This document shows, in pieces, positions 1 to 7,368 of a stretch of 41,869 nucleotides of DNA (the stretch's first letter is position 1; each line of letters starts with the position of its first letter). Position numbers and translations under genes: made by a program. A model generated the notes under the pieces. That model searched no databases. It was not told the DNA's origin and worked only from the letters and a program-made list of their open reading frames with translations. This stretch comes from an uncultured Pelagibacteraceae bacterium (lineage in GTDB: Bacteria > Pseudomonadota > Alphaproteobacteria > Pelagibacterales > Pelagibacteraceae): the NCBI GenBank assembly GCA_902626645.1, contig CACOGC010000009.1, positions 1-41,869 of the forward strand, given 5' to 3'.

Positions 1-1415
1 TTATTGGGATGTTGCCTGGTTTAGGACCGATGACAGCCATAGCTTTAATGATACCAATTACTTATGGCTTTGACCCTGCAACTGGATTAATTTTAATGGC
101 TGGGGTTTATTATGGCGCGGTATTTGGTGGCTCAACCTCTTCAATTTTGTTAAATGCCCCAGGTGTTCCAGGAACAGTTGCAACTTCTTTTGATGGATAC
201 CCGATGGCACAACAAGGTAAAGCTGGTAAAGCACTAGCAATAGCTGCCTGGAGTTCTTTTGCTGGTGGAACTTTGTCAGCAATTTATTTATTATTTATGG
301 CTCCCAGTTTATCAAAAGTAAGTTTATCATTTAGATCTCCAGATTATTTTGCACTTATGATTTTAGGTTTAACAGCAATTGCAGCTTTTTCTTCAAAAGG
401 TCAATTCTTAAAAGCAATGATGATGGTTGTGCTTGGTTTGATGTTAGCATCTGTTGGTCAAGATTCACTATCAGATATCACCAGATTTACTTTCGATAAT
501 ATGAATTTAACAGATGGTATAAGTTTCGTCCTAGTGGTTATGTCAACATTTGCTATGAGTGAGGCATTAACAATTATATTAAAGAGAAATGATCCAACAG
601 CAGCAGCAAAGCAAGTTTCTTTAACTGAGCTTGGATCAATTAAAATTAACAAAGAGGAACGGGGTAAAATGTATCGAACAATTCCAAGATCCTCAGTTAT
701 TGGTTTCTTAATTGGAGTATTGCCTGGTGCTGGCGCAACTATTGCATCATTTTTAGCTTATGGAATGGAAAGAAATTTAGTTAAGGATGAAGAAAAAGAA
801 AAGTTTGGAAAAGGAAGTGTAAATGGATTATCGGCACCTGAAACAGCAAATAATGCAGCATGTTCAGGTTCTTTTGTGCCAATGTTAACTTTAGGTATAC
901 CAGGCAGTGGAACAACAGCCGTAATGCTAGGAGCACTTTTGGGCTTTGGTATTCAGCCAGGCCCAAGACTTTACATGACCAATCCTGAAATTTTTTGGTC
1001 AGTGATAATGTCGATGTATATTGGAATGGTTATCTTATTGATATTAAACTTACCATTAATTCCTTACATCGCCAGGATTTTAGCGGTCCCAAAAAATTAT
1101 CTAATTCCATTGATATTATTTTTTTCAATTACAGGAATTTATGTAATGTCATTTAATAATTTTGACATTTATTTAATGATAGGAATAGCTGTTATTGCAA
1201 CTTTTTTAAGACTTTATGATTTTCCCATGCCACCGCTAATACTAGCTTTTGTTCTTGGTGGATTGATGGAGGAGAATTTAAGAAGATCATTACTTCTAAG
1301 TAATGGATCTTGGGAGTTTTTATGGGACAGAACTCTTACAGTTTGTATATTGATTACAACAATTCTAATTGTTCTTTGGCATATCTATAAAACTTTTACA
1401 AAAAATAAATCTTAA
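1..1415 (+). CDS. tctA: TctA-family tripartite tricarboxylate transporter permease, 5'-truncated by window edge
   Basis: Large membrane subunit of a TTT (tripartite tricarboxylate transporter) system, which imports organic acids delivered by a periplasmic TctC protein through TctA/TctB. The reading frame is open through the first base (an Ile-Gly precedes the first visible Met at 9), so the true start lies to the left. The family signature LPGLGPMTAIALM is at the visible N-terminus, followed by GGSTSSILLNAPGVPGT. A second pseudo-symmetric copy, IGVLPGAGATIASF, lies near residue 235, as expected for the internally duplicated TctA fold. About ten hydrophobic segments are visible. Visible length is 468 residues against about 500 in the family, so little is missing. 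TctB and TctC are not in the window and may lie upstream. The stop overlaps the convergent glycosyltransferase stop by 4 bases. The substrate cannot be told from sequence. Confidence 0.93.
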   Translation, partial: IGMLPGLGPMTAIALMIPITYGFDPATGLILMAGVYYGAVFGGSTSSILLNAPGVPGTVATSFDGYPMAQQGKAGKALAIAAWSSFAGGTLSAIYLLFMAPSLSKVSLSFRSPDYFALMILGLTAIAAFSSKGQFLKAMMMVVLGLMLASVGQDSLSDITRFTFDNMNLTDGISFVLVVMSTFAMSEALTIILKRNDPTAAAKQVSLTELGSIKINKEERGKMYRTIPRSSVIGFLIGVLPGAGATIASFLAYGMERNLVKDEEKEKFGKGSVNGLSAPETANNAACSGSFVPMLTLGIPGSGTTAVMLGALLGFGIQPGPRLYMTNPEIFWSVIMSMYIGMVILLILNLPLIPYIARILAVPKNYLIPLILFFSITGIYVMSFNNFDIYLMIGIAVIATFLRLYDFPMPPLILAFVLGGLMEENLRRSLLLSNGSWEFLWDRTLTVCILITTILIVLWHIYKTFTKNKS

Positions 1416-2494
1416 ATTAAAATTTTTTTATATTGTTCAATAGTATTGGACCAATCGAATTTAGATGCTAGTTCTTTTGCATTTTTACCAAAATTTAAAT
1501 ATTTTTCATTTTCAATCATTGAATTTAATGATGAATAAATATCATCTAGATTGTTTCCATTGCATATTAAACCAGTTTTATCATGTTGAATTGCATCTGC
1601 AGCACCACCATCAGCTCCACCCAAAGAAGGAATTCCATACTGCGCTGCCTCTATATAAGCTATTCCAAAACCCTCAACTGAGCTTTTATACCTTATAGAT
1701 GGCATCACAAATATATTTGATTTTGCAACCAAAGCGTTTTTAAGATCATCTGTAATTTCTTTGAAAAACATTACTTGTCCACTTAAGTCAAGTTCTTTGA
1801 CTAAATCTTTTAAATTTTGCTCTTCATCTCCATAGCCAACACAAATGTAAACTATATTTGGATATATTTGCTTTAGGTTTCTCAAAGCCATTAATACTTT
1901 TCCATGATTTTTTCTTTTATCAAATCTAGAAACAGTAATTAAGCGTGGTGTTTTTGTTTTGAGCAAACTCTCAACTTTAATTAATGATTTTTTGTTAAGT
2001 TCTTGAGCAGGATTTATTCCTGGATTTATTACAATAACTTTTCCTTGTTCTGCACCATTTTCAACTGCTAAGTTTTTAGTAAATTCAGAATTTGCTATTA
2101 TTTTTTCTACGCTATTTAAAACTTTATTTATTCTTTTATTTAAAGAGCTACCTTTAGGATGATTAATTTCCTTTCCATGGATTAAACAATATTTTTTTTT
2201 ATCAGTCTTAATTAATTCTAAACTCTTCCAATGATCAGCTATAATGCCCTGAACTTTATTTTCTTTGACATATTCATTAATTAATTGTGCTTTTCTTATT
2301 TTTCTCAAAAATTTAATTCCACCAACCCTTTCTATTGAGAAATTTTCTTTTTTATCAAATTGGTTATGATTTTCGCAGTAATCCGCAAAAACCTTGGTCA
2401 TAAAGTTTTTGGACATTTCTTTAGCTAGTCCCCACATCAAATTTTGCATACCACCCACCTCTGGTGGAAAGGATCTAGTGACAATCAAGTACAT
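1412..2494 (-). CDS. Glycosyltransferase family 4 protein
   Basis: Predicted GT-B fold retaining glycosyltransferase of the GT4 type, transferring a sugar from a nucleotide-sugar donor to an envelope glycan or lipid. The N-terminus has the GT4 signature RSFPPEVGGMQ, a glycine-rich acceptor-side loop. Near residue 190 is a VSRFDKRKNHGKVL segment, and near residues 270-280 an EGFGIAYIEAAQYGIP motif with the E-x7-E pair typical of donor binding. At 360 residues it is full length. It has no signal peptide, so it probably acts on the cytoplasmic face of the membrane. Its start overlaps the stop of the upstream thioredoxin-like gene by one base, suggesting co-transcription. No other glycan-assembly gene is adjacent, so donor and acceptor are unknown. 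Confidence 0.88.
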   Translation of the reverse strand: MYLIVTRSFPPEVGGMQNLMWGLAKEMSKNFMTKVFADYCENHNQFDKKENFSIERVGGIKFLRKIRKAQLINEYVKENKVQGIIADHWKSLELIKTDKKKYCLIHGKEINHPKGSSLNKRINKVLNSVEKIIANSEFTKNLAVENGAEQGKVIVINPGINPAQELNKKSLIKVESLLKTKTPRLITVSRFDKRKNHGKVLMALRNLKQIYPNIVYICVGYGDEEQNLKDLVKELDLSGQVMFFKEITDDLKNALVAKSNIFVMPSIRYKSSVEGFGIAYIEAAQYGIPSLGGADGGAADAIQHDKTGLICNGNNLDDIYSSLNSMIENEKYLNFGKNAKELASKFDWSNTIEQYKKILI

Positions 2495-3048
2495 TAACTA
2501 GTTTTCCACTTAATACTACATCCAGCACTAGGAATTTGGTTTTCAGGTCCTTTACCAGTTTCAGCAATTTGTTTCATGGCTATTAATAAATCACTATCAC
2601 CATTTCTTACAGGAACTAATTTTTTTAATTCTCTTAATCTTCCTCTGTATTGAAGTTCTAAATTCTTGTTATACCCAAAGAAATCTGGAGTACATACGGC
2701 ATCATAAGTTCTTGCTATCTCTTGTGTTTCATCAACTAAATAAGGGAAATCAAATTGATTTTTTTTGGCAAATTCAATCATATTTTCAAATGAGTCTTCA
2801 GGATAATTTTCTGCATCATTGGCACAGATTGCTACAGAACTAATTCCTATATCTTTTAATTTTTTTGTCTCTTCAGCAATATCTTTTGTGACTGCTTTGA
2901 CGTATGGACAATGATTACAAATGAACATGATTAATGTTCCATTTTCACCTTTAACATCTTCTAAAGATAAAATTTTATTATCAGTTGATTTAAGCTTAAA
3001 GTCGTGAGCCTTTTGACCAAAATCACATATTGGAGTTTGTATTGGCAT
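2494..3048 (-). CDS. Thioredoxin-fold protein, AhpC/TSA-like, with CxxC
   Basis: A 184-residue thioredoxin-superfamily protein. The N-terminal part (DFGQKAHDFKL) resembles the start of peroxiredoxin/TlpA domains, and residues near 44-51 read CNHCPYVK, giving a redox CxxC followed by the conserved Pro-Tyr. Later motifs are CANDAENYPEDS and YLVDETQEIARTYDAVCTPDFF, the cis-Pro region preceded by a Cys. No signal peptide is seen, so it is probably cytoplasmic. Known relatives are annotated only as thioredoxin family proteins; the physiological partner is unknown. It starts 20 bases from the divergent hexapeptide-repeat gene and leads a two-gene leftward unit with the GT4 gene. Confidence 0.87.
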   Translation of the reverse strand: MPIQTPICDFGQKAHDFKLKSTDNKILSLEDVKGENGTLIMFICNHCPYVKAVTKDIAEETKKLKDIGISSVAICANDAENYPEDSFENMIEFAKKNQFDFPYLVDETQEIARTYDAVCTPDFFGYNKNLELQYRGRLRELKKLVPVRNGDSDLLIAMKQIAETGKGPENQIPSAGCSIKWKTS

Positions 3049-3068
3049 AATGTAATAATATATAAATT

Positions 3069-3581
3069 ATGTTTTACGATTTAAAAGATAAAAAACCAAA
3101 AAACTCTGGCGAAAATTGGGTAGCACCTAATGCAGTAGTTATAGGTGATGTTACTTTAGAAAAAAATACAAGTGTTTGGTTTAATGCTACTTTAAGAGGA
3201 GATATTGAAAATATTCATATAGGCGAGGGATCAAATATTCAAGATGGTTGTGTACTGCACACAGATCCTGGATGTCCTTTGAAAGTCGGAAAAGATGTAA
3301 CCATTGGACATTTAGTTATGCTACATGGGTGTACGATAGGGGATAATAGCTTGATAGGAATTGGTGCGGTTATTCTTAACAAAGCTAAAATAGGAAAAAA
3401 TTGTATAATTGGCGCTAAAGCTTTAATAACTGAGAATAAAGTAATACCAGATAATTCCTTAGTAGTTGGATCTCCAGGCAAAGTAGTAAGAGAGGTAACT
3501 GAGGAAGAAAAAAAAGCTGTTTGGGAAAACACCAAGCATTACCAGGATAATTGGAAAAAATATTCTAAATCAATTTTTTAA
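3069..3581 (+). CDS. Gamma-carbonic-anhydrase-like hexapeptide-repeat protein
   Basis: A 170-residue left-handed beta-helix protein of the gamma carbonic anhydrase / YrdA / PaaY group. Hexapeptide repeats run from about residue 20 to 125 (for example VIGDVTLEKNTSVWFNATLRGD and KVGKDVTIGHLVMLHGC), followed by a C-terminal helix beginning VREVTEEEK. The potential metal-binding histidines lie in VLHTDPG, TIGHLVM and LHGCTIG, the positions conserved in the family. Many relatives bind metal without demonstrated anhydrase activity, so the reaction is uncertain. It is divergent from the thioredoxin-like gene with 20 bases between starts, so the promoters must overlap. It is convergent with the monooxygenase gene. 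Confidence 0.9.
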   Translation: MFYDLKDKKPKNSGENWVAPNAVVIGDVTLEKNTSVWFNATLRGDIENIHIGEGSNIQDGCVLHTDPGCPLKVGKDVTIGHLVMLHGCTIGDNSLIGIGAVILNKAKIGKNCIIGAKALITENKVIPDNSLVVGSPGKVVREVTEEEKKAVWENTKHYQDNWKKYSKSIF

Positions 3582-3598
3582 ATCTTAAGTTATTTATT

Positions 3599-3901
3599 TT
3601 ATAAAACCTTTTCAAAGCCCTCAAAATTTGGTGCACCTAAATATAAATCTTTATGTTTCCCAGCATCTTTGTGAGCAAGTCTAAATGCTTCTGATTTTGT
3701 CCAATTCCAAAAATCTTCTTTTGAATTCCATGTGCTATGAGATGCATATAAGGTATGATCATCTTTTTCCTCACCTCTAACTAAATTAAAATTTTTAAAA
3801 CCTGGCACTTCTTCTAAGTGAGTCTCTCTGTTTTTCCAAACATTCTCAAACTCCGTCTCTTTACCTTTTACGATCTTAAACCTATTCATTGCAATAAACA
3901 T
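3599..3901 (-). CDS. Antibiotic-biosynthesis-monooxygenase-fold protein, IsdG/HmoA-like
   Basis: A 100-residue ferredoxin-like ABM-domain protein. Key residues are Asn6 near the N-terminus (MNRFKIVKG), a Trp pair at 65 and 67 (DFWNWTKSEAF) and His77 (RLAHKDAG). These positions closely match the Asn-Trp-His triad of the IsdG/IsdI heme oxygenases, so a heme-degrading role is a reasonable inference, although many ABM proteins do other things. A strong Shine-Dalgarno AGGAGG lies just upstream of the ATG. That site abuts the stop of a predicted 38-residue membrane peptide, which suggests coupled translation. Expected location is the cytoplasm. No heme uptake gene is adjacent. Confidence 0.8.
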   Translation of the reverse strand: MFIAMNRFKIVKGKETEFENVWKNRETHLEEVPGFKNFNLVRGEEKDDHTLYASHSTWNSKEDFWNWTKSEAFRLAHKDAGKHKDLYLGAPNFEGFEKVL

Positions 3902-3908
3902 ATTCCTC

Positions 3909-4025
3909 CTAAATTTTGCCTATACCAAAAAAAGCACCCGCAATTATTATTAACCAAATTATTCCTTTTATTAAAAAAAAAGAAAAACTACCTATTAACA
4001 AATACTTTTTAATTTTTTTTTTCAC
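3909..4025 (-). CDS. Predicted small single-pass membrane peptide (38 aa, GTG start)
   Basis: A short frame on the minus strand starts with GTG and encodes 38 residues. An N-terminal run of lysines (KKKIKKY) is followed by a continuous hydrophobic stretch from about residue 9 to 36 (LLIGSFSFFLIKGIIWLIII, then AGAFFGIG). The positive-then-hydrophobic layout is that of a single membrane helix with the N-terminus inside. The stop TAG runs directly into the AGGAGG of the downstream monooxygenase gene, so the two are probably on one transcript. A stop codon lies two codons upstream of the GTG, so no longer form is possible. I see no strong ribosome-binding site, and in AT-rich DNA such frames can occur by chance. 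The function is unknown. Confidence 0.45.
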   Translation of the reverse strand: MKKKIKKYLLIGSFSFFLIKGIIWLIIIAGAFFGIGKI

Positions 4026-4101
4026 AAATTAAAATCTACCAATTAAAAAACATGTATCGATGCGATATTTAGACTTATATTAGATATTCAATAACTTGGT
4101 T

Positions 4102-4701
4102 TTATGGAACTAGCCAAGCATTTTTGCTATTTTCAAAATCAAATTTTGCTCTTCTATGTCCTTTTGCAGCAAGATAAAGCCATTCAACAGATTTTATTTT
4201 ACATTTTATTACTGTAAAGTTCTTGTAACCTTCTTCACTTTGTTCCATAGAATAATTAAAATCCTCTAATTTAGATATCATTCCAGAGGTTGGTTTATCT
4301 GAGGTAGTTCCTGGAGGGCTATCAGTTAAATAGCATCTTCTGCTTATATGCTGGGTTTTTTTCCATGAAGCTTCTGTTGAAGAATTTTGATTATTAACTT
4401 CACACTCAACTTTTACTCTTAATTGTATCTTTTCTTCTTTATCGTAAAAAACTAGAGAAGCTCTTTTATTTTTCTTAAGAATTTCTACTTTTGGTGATCT
4501 TAAATCAGTATGAAATTGTAATAGATTGTTTGCTCTATCTGATTTTCTAAGAACAACAATTCTTCCATCTACCTCATCTTGATGGGTACAAATAAACACA
4601 GGAATTCTAAAAGGAGAAGCTCTATTAGTCACAGCATCATCGAGCATAGACCAATACTTATTTTGAATTTCCTCGAAATTTTCATAGTATGCTGGCTGCA
4701 T
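4102..4701 (-). CDS. Pyridoxamine 5'-phosphate oxidase-like FMN-binding protein
   Basis: A 199-residue protein of the split-barrel flavin-binding superfamily, PNPOx-like. Recognisable segments are RIVVLRKSDRANNLLQFHTD and RSPKVEILKKNKRASLVFYD, which together form the FMN-phosphate-binding strand pair. A C-terminal EWLYLAAKGHRRAKF segment resembles the end of the Alr4036-type family. It lacks the full canonical PdxH C-terminal signature, so I do not call it PdxH. The protein has no signal peptide and is presumably cytoplasmic. It starts 3 bases after the end of the beta-hydroxyacid dehydrogenase gene and is almost certainly co-transcribed with it. Substrate unknown; a general flavin reductase or oxidase role is the safe statement. 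Confidence 0.82.
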   Translation of the reverse strand: MQPAYYENFEEIQNKYWSMLDDAVTNRASPFRIPVFICTHQDEVDGRIVVLRKSDRANNLLQFHTDLRSPKVEILKKNKRASLVFYDKEEKIQLRVKVECEVNNQNSSTEASWKKTQHISRRCYLTDSPPGTTSDKPTSGMISKLEDFNYSMEQSEEGYKNFTVIKCKIKSVEWLYLAAKGHRRAKFDFENSKNAWLVP

Positions 4702-4704
4702 ACA

Positions 4705-5574
4705 TTACTTTCTAAATCTTTTTATTAAGCTTGAAGTGTCCCAACGATTACCCCCTAAACCTTGAACTTCTCCATAAAACTTATCTACAAGTTCTGTTAC
4801 AGGTAATAATGAACCATTATTTTTAGCCTCATCCATTGCAATCTTTAAATCTTTTCTCATCCAATCAACTGCAAAACCAAAATCAAACTTATCATCAATC
4901 ATTGTTTTATATCTGTTTTCCATTTGCCAAGATTGTGCAGCACCTTTTGAAATTACCTCAATAACATCCTCCATGTTTAAACCAGCTTTCATTCCAAAAT
5001 TTATACCTTCAGATAATCCTTGAACTAATCCAGCTATACAAATTTGGTTCACCATCTTAGCTAATTGTCCAGAGCCAGCATTACCAAGTAACTTCATTTT
5101 TTTACTGTAACAATCAATTTTATCTTTTGCTTTATCAAAGTCAGCTTGATCGCCACCGATCATAACTGTTAATGCACCATTTTCTGCTCCAGCTTGTCCA
5201 CCAGATACAGGAGCATCTAATGCGCCAAATCCATTTTTCTTTGCGTAATCATAAATCTCTCTTGCAATTGTTGCTGATGCCGTAGTGTTATCAATATAAA
5301 CTGCACCCTTTTTAATTGTTTTGAAAGCTCCCTTATCACCAAAAGTTACCTCTCTTAAGTCATTATCATTTCCAACACAGGTAAAAATATATTCTGCATC
5401 TTTAGCTGCATCTGCTGGAGTTTCAGCCATTTTACCTTTGTATTCTCCAATCCATTTTTCTGCTTTTGATTTTGTACGATTAAAAACAGTTACATTGTGA
5501 CCGCCTTTTGATATATATCCTGCCATTGGATAGCCCATTACACCAAGACCTATGAAAGCAACATTACAGCTCAT
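4705..5574 (-). CDS. NAD(P)-dependent beta-hydroxyacid dehydrogenase (3-hydroxyisobutyrate dehydrogenase family)
   Basis: A 289-residue oxidoreductase of the 3-hydroxyisobutyrate / tartronate-semialdehyde / glyoxylate reductase family. The Rossmann signature GLGVMGYPMAGYISKGG lies at residues 8-24. The substrate-binding motif DAPVSGGQAGAENG is near residue 120. The segment GSGQLAKMVNQI near 170 contains the catalytic lysine. A C-terminal helical domain follows with KDLKIAMDEA. Family members interconvert a beta-hydroxyacid and the matching semialdehyde; the substrate cannot be assigned here. The gene is divergent from the MFS transporter with only 8 bases between start codons, and is followed at 3 bases by the PNPOx-like gene. 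Confidence 0.92.
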   Translation of the reverse strand: MSCNVAFIGLGVMGYPMAGYISKGGHNVTVFNRTKSKAEKWIGEYKGKMAETPADAAKDAEYIFTCVGNDNDLREVTFGDKGAFKTIKKGAVYIDNTTASATIAREIYDYAKKNGFGALDAPVSGGQAGAENGALTVMIGGDQADFDKAKDKIDCYSKKMKLLGNAGSGQLAKMVNQICIAGLVQGLSEGINFGMKAGLNMEDVIEVISKGAAQSWQMENRYKTMIDDKFDFGFAVDWMRKDLKIAMDEAKNNGSLLPVTELVDKFYGEVQGLGGNRWDTSSLIKRFRK

Positions 5575-5582
5575 AATTTTTT

Positions 5583-6791
5583 ATGTTTAAAAGTTTAAGT
5601 TTAAAAGTAATTATATTTGGATTTATCTTTACATTTTTTTCTAGTTTTGGACAGAGTTTTTTTCTTGGTTTATTTAATTCAAGTATTAGAGAAACACTTT
5701 CAATAACTCATGGACAATTTGGCTCAATTTATGCTTCTGCAACATTATTAAGTAGCTTTCTTTTAATTTGGGTTGGTAAAAAAATTGATGACATAAATAT
5801 TTTTAGATTTGCATTATATGTAACTCTTTTGCTAGCTTTTTCTTGTTTTTTCTTTTCAAAAATTTCATCAATAGTTTTTTTATTCATTGCTGTTTTTTTA
5901 ATGAGGTTTTCTGGTCAAGGATTAATGTCTCATACAGCAACTACAACTATTTCAAGGTTTTTTACTAAATCTAGGGGTAAAGCTCTCAGTATCTGTTGGT
6001 TTGGATTATCAACTGCAGAATTTATTTTACCAGTTTTAATAGTCTATTTACTTACTTTAACTGCCTGGCAAAACATTTGGCTATCTATTTCTGTATTAAT
6101 ACTATTTTTTTTACCACTTATTTCCTTTGCGTTAATCAAAAATTTGAACTTTGATTCAAGAGAAGAAGTAAATGATCGAAATCTTTTTGAAAAAGAAATT
6201 AAAAATTGGACAAGAGTTGAGGTTTTAAAAGATTTTAGATTTTATATAGTTTGTTTGAATATGTTAGCAATGCCTTGGATTGCTACTGGCGTATTTGTTT
6301 ATCAATCATACATAACAGAGTCAAAAGAGTGGGGTGAATTTGTCATAGCACAATCATTTATGGCTTATTCTGTCTTATCAGTCATTACTTTATTAGGCTC
6401 TGGTTTTTTAATTGATAAATTTACTAGCAGAAAATTATTAATCTTTATGAATATACCTTTGTTAATTTCAATGTTGATTTTGTTTTATTTAGATATTTCT
6501 ATTTCTGCTTTTATATTCCTGGGTTTAATTGGAATTTCAAATGGGTTGGCCAATGTCCTGGGGTCTTCGACCTGGGCTGAGATTTATGGCGTAAAATATA
6601 TTGGATCAATTAAAGCATTAACAACAGCATTAATGGTATTTTCTACTGCTTTTGGTACTGCTTTATTTGGATTGTTAATTGACAAAGGCTTTACTATTGA
6701 ACAAATAGCAGTGATTTCATTTGTATATATTTTCTTGTCTTTAATTGCTCTATTCTTAGTTAGAAATAGGTTAAATCCAGAATATATTTAA
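5583..6791 (+). CDS. Major facilitator superfamily transporter
   Basis: A 402-residue integral membrane protein with about twelve hydrophobic segments. The motif after helix 2 reads WVGKKIDDINIFR, a variant of the MFS loop 2-3 motif. The loop at the middle of the protein (NLFEKEIKNWTRVEVLKDFRF) is the usual hydrophilic linker between the two six-helix halves. A second-half copy of the loop motif appears as FLIDKFTSRKLL. There is no adjacent regulator. The start is 8 bases from the divergent dehydrogenase start, so the promoter must lie inside that gene, and co-regulation with the dehydrogenase/PNPOx pair is plausible. Substrate unknown; carboxylates are possible but unsupported. Confidence 0.9.
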   Translation: MFKSLSLKVIIFGFIFTFFSSFGQSFFLGLFNSSIRETLSITHGQFGSIYASATLLSSFLLIWVGKKIDDINIFRFALYVTLLLAFSCFFFSKISSIVFLFIAVFLMRFSGQGLMSHTATTTISRFFTKSRGKALSICWFGLSTAEFILPVLIVYLLTLTAWQNIWLSISVLILFFLPLISFALIKNLNFDSREEVNDRNLFEKEIKNWTRVEVLKDFRFYIVCLNMLAMPWIATGVFVYQSYITESKEWGEFVIAQSFMAYSVLSVITLLGSGFLIDKFTSRKLLIFMNIPLLISMLILFYLDISISAFIFLGLIGISNGLANVLGSSTWAEIYGVKYIGSIKALTTALMVFSTAFGTALFGLLIDKGFTIEQIAVISFVYIFLSLIALFLVRNRLNPEYI

Positions 6792-6798
6792 ATAATCC

Positions 6799-6825
6799 TT
6801 GCTTTTTTTAATAACAGCTTATAGA
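6799..6825 (+). promoter_or_regulatory. Candidate rpoZ promoter
   Basis: TTGCTT at 6799-6804 and TATAGA at 6820-6825 are separated by 15 bases and lie just before the rpoZ ATG at 6834. The spacing is short and the -10 match partial, so this is a weak call. If real, transcription would begin at or within a few bases of the start codon. Confidence 0.3.
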
Positions 6826-6833
6826 TAACCGGC

Positions 6834-7361
6834 ATGGCAAGAGTAACAGTCGAAGATTGTATTGATAAAGTAGATAGTCCATATGAATTAGTTTTGGTTG
6901 CAAAAGAAAGAGCAACTCAACTCAATACTGGAATAGAGCCAACTTTAGATCGTGATAACGATAAAAACACTGTTATTGCATTAAGAGAAATAGCTGAAGA
7001 AAATATCAAAGTGGATGAATTAACTGAAAGTGCTGTCTACAAACTTAGAAAACATGTAGAACAAGTCGACGATGGTACTGAAGCTGATGAGGATGTTGGA
7101 GATGATTTTGAAAGTTTATATAAAGGAGAAATTTCAAAAAGTGGAACACCTATTCTCCCATCTAAAAGAGCGAGAAAAGCACCTGAAAAAATTCAAGTTT
7201 CTAAAGATGATTTAGCAGAATTATCTGAAACTGCTCAACCAGATGTGCCAGAAGCTCCTGTATCCGAAGACGCTGAAGCAGAACAGGGAGATGTTTCTTT
7301 GGATCAAGTCTCTGAAAGTGAAGATCAAGCAGCAGACGATACTGATACTTCAAATTCTTAA
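6834..7361 (+). CDS. rpoZ: DNA-directed RNA polymerase omega subunit with long acidic C-terminal tail
   Basis: Omega stabilises the beta' subunit and assists RNA polymerase assembly. The N-terminal 80 residues carry the whole conserved omega core: [13 protein letters not shown], then [13 protein letters not shown], then [13 protein letters not shown]. From about residue 78 the chain is extremely acidic ([15 protein letters not shown]). After a basic patch around KRARKAPEK it ends in about 50 residues rich in Glu, Asp, Ala, Ser and Pro. At 175 residues it is far longer than the roughly 90-residue E. coli protein and longer than most alphaproteobacterial versions I know. The tail is probably disordered. 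No SpoT/Rel gene follows; the next gene is on the opposite strand. Confidence 0.93.
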   Translation: MARVTVEDCIDKVDSPYELVLVAKERATQLNTGIEPTLDRDNDKNTVIALREIAEENIKVDELTESAVYKLRKHVEQVDDGTEADEDVGDDFESLYKGEISKSGTPILPSKRARKAPEKIQVSKDDLAELSETAQPDVPEAPVSEDAEAEQGDVSLDQVSESEDQAADDTDTSNS

Positions 7362-7368
7362 AAATTTA

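Noticed and set aside
3239..3535. A 98-codon minus-strand frame antisense to the gamma-carbonic-anhydrase-like gene
   Set aside because: The plus-strand frame carries clear hexapeptide repeats; the antisense frame is a shadow of that repetitive coding.
4055..4067. TATCG-ATG-CGATA hairpin between the PNPOx-like gene and the small peptide, with a U-run on the minus strand
   Set aside because: A five-pair stem with a three-base loop is too weak to call a terminator; noted only as possible.
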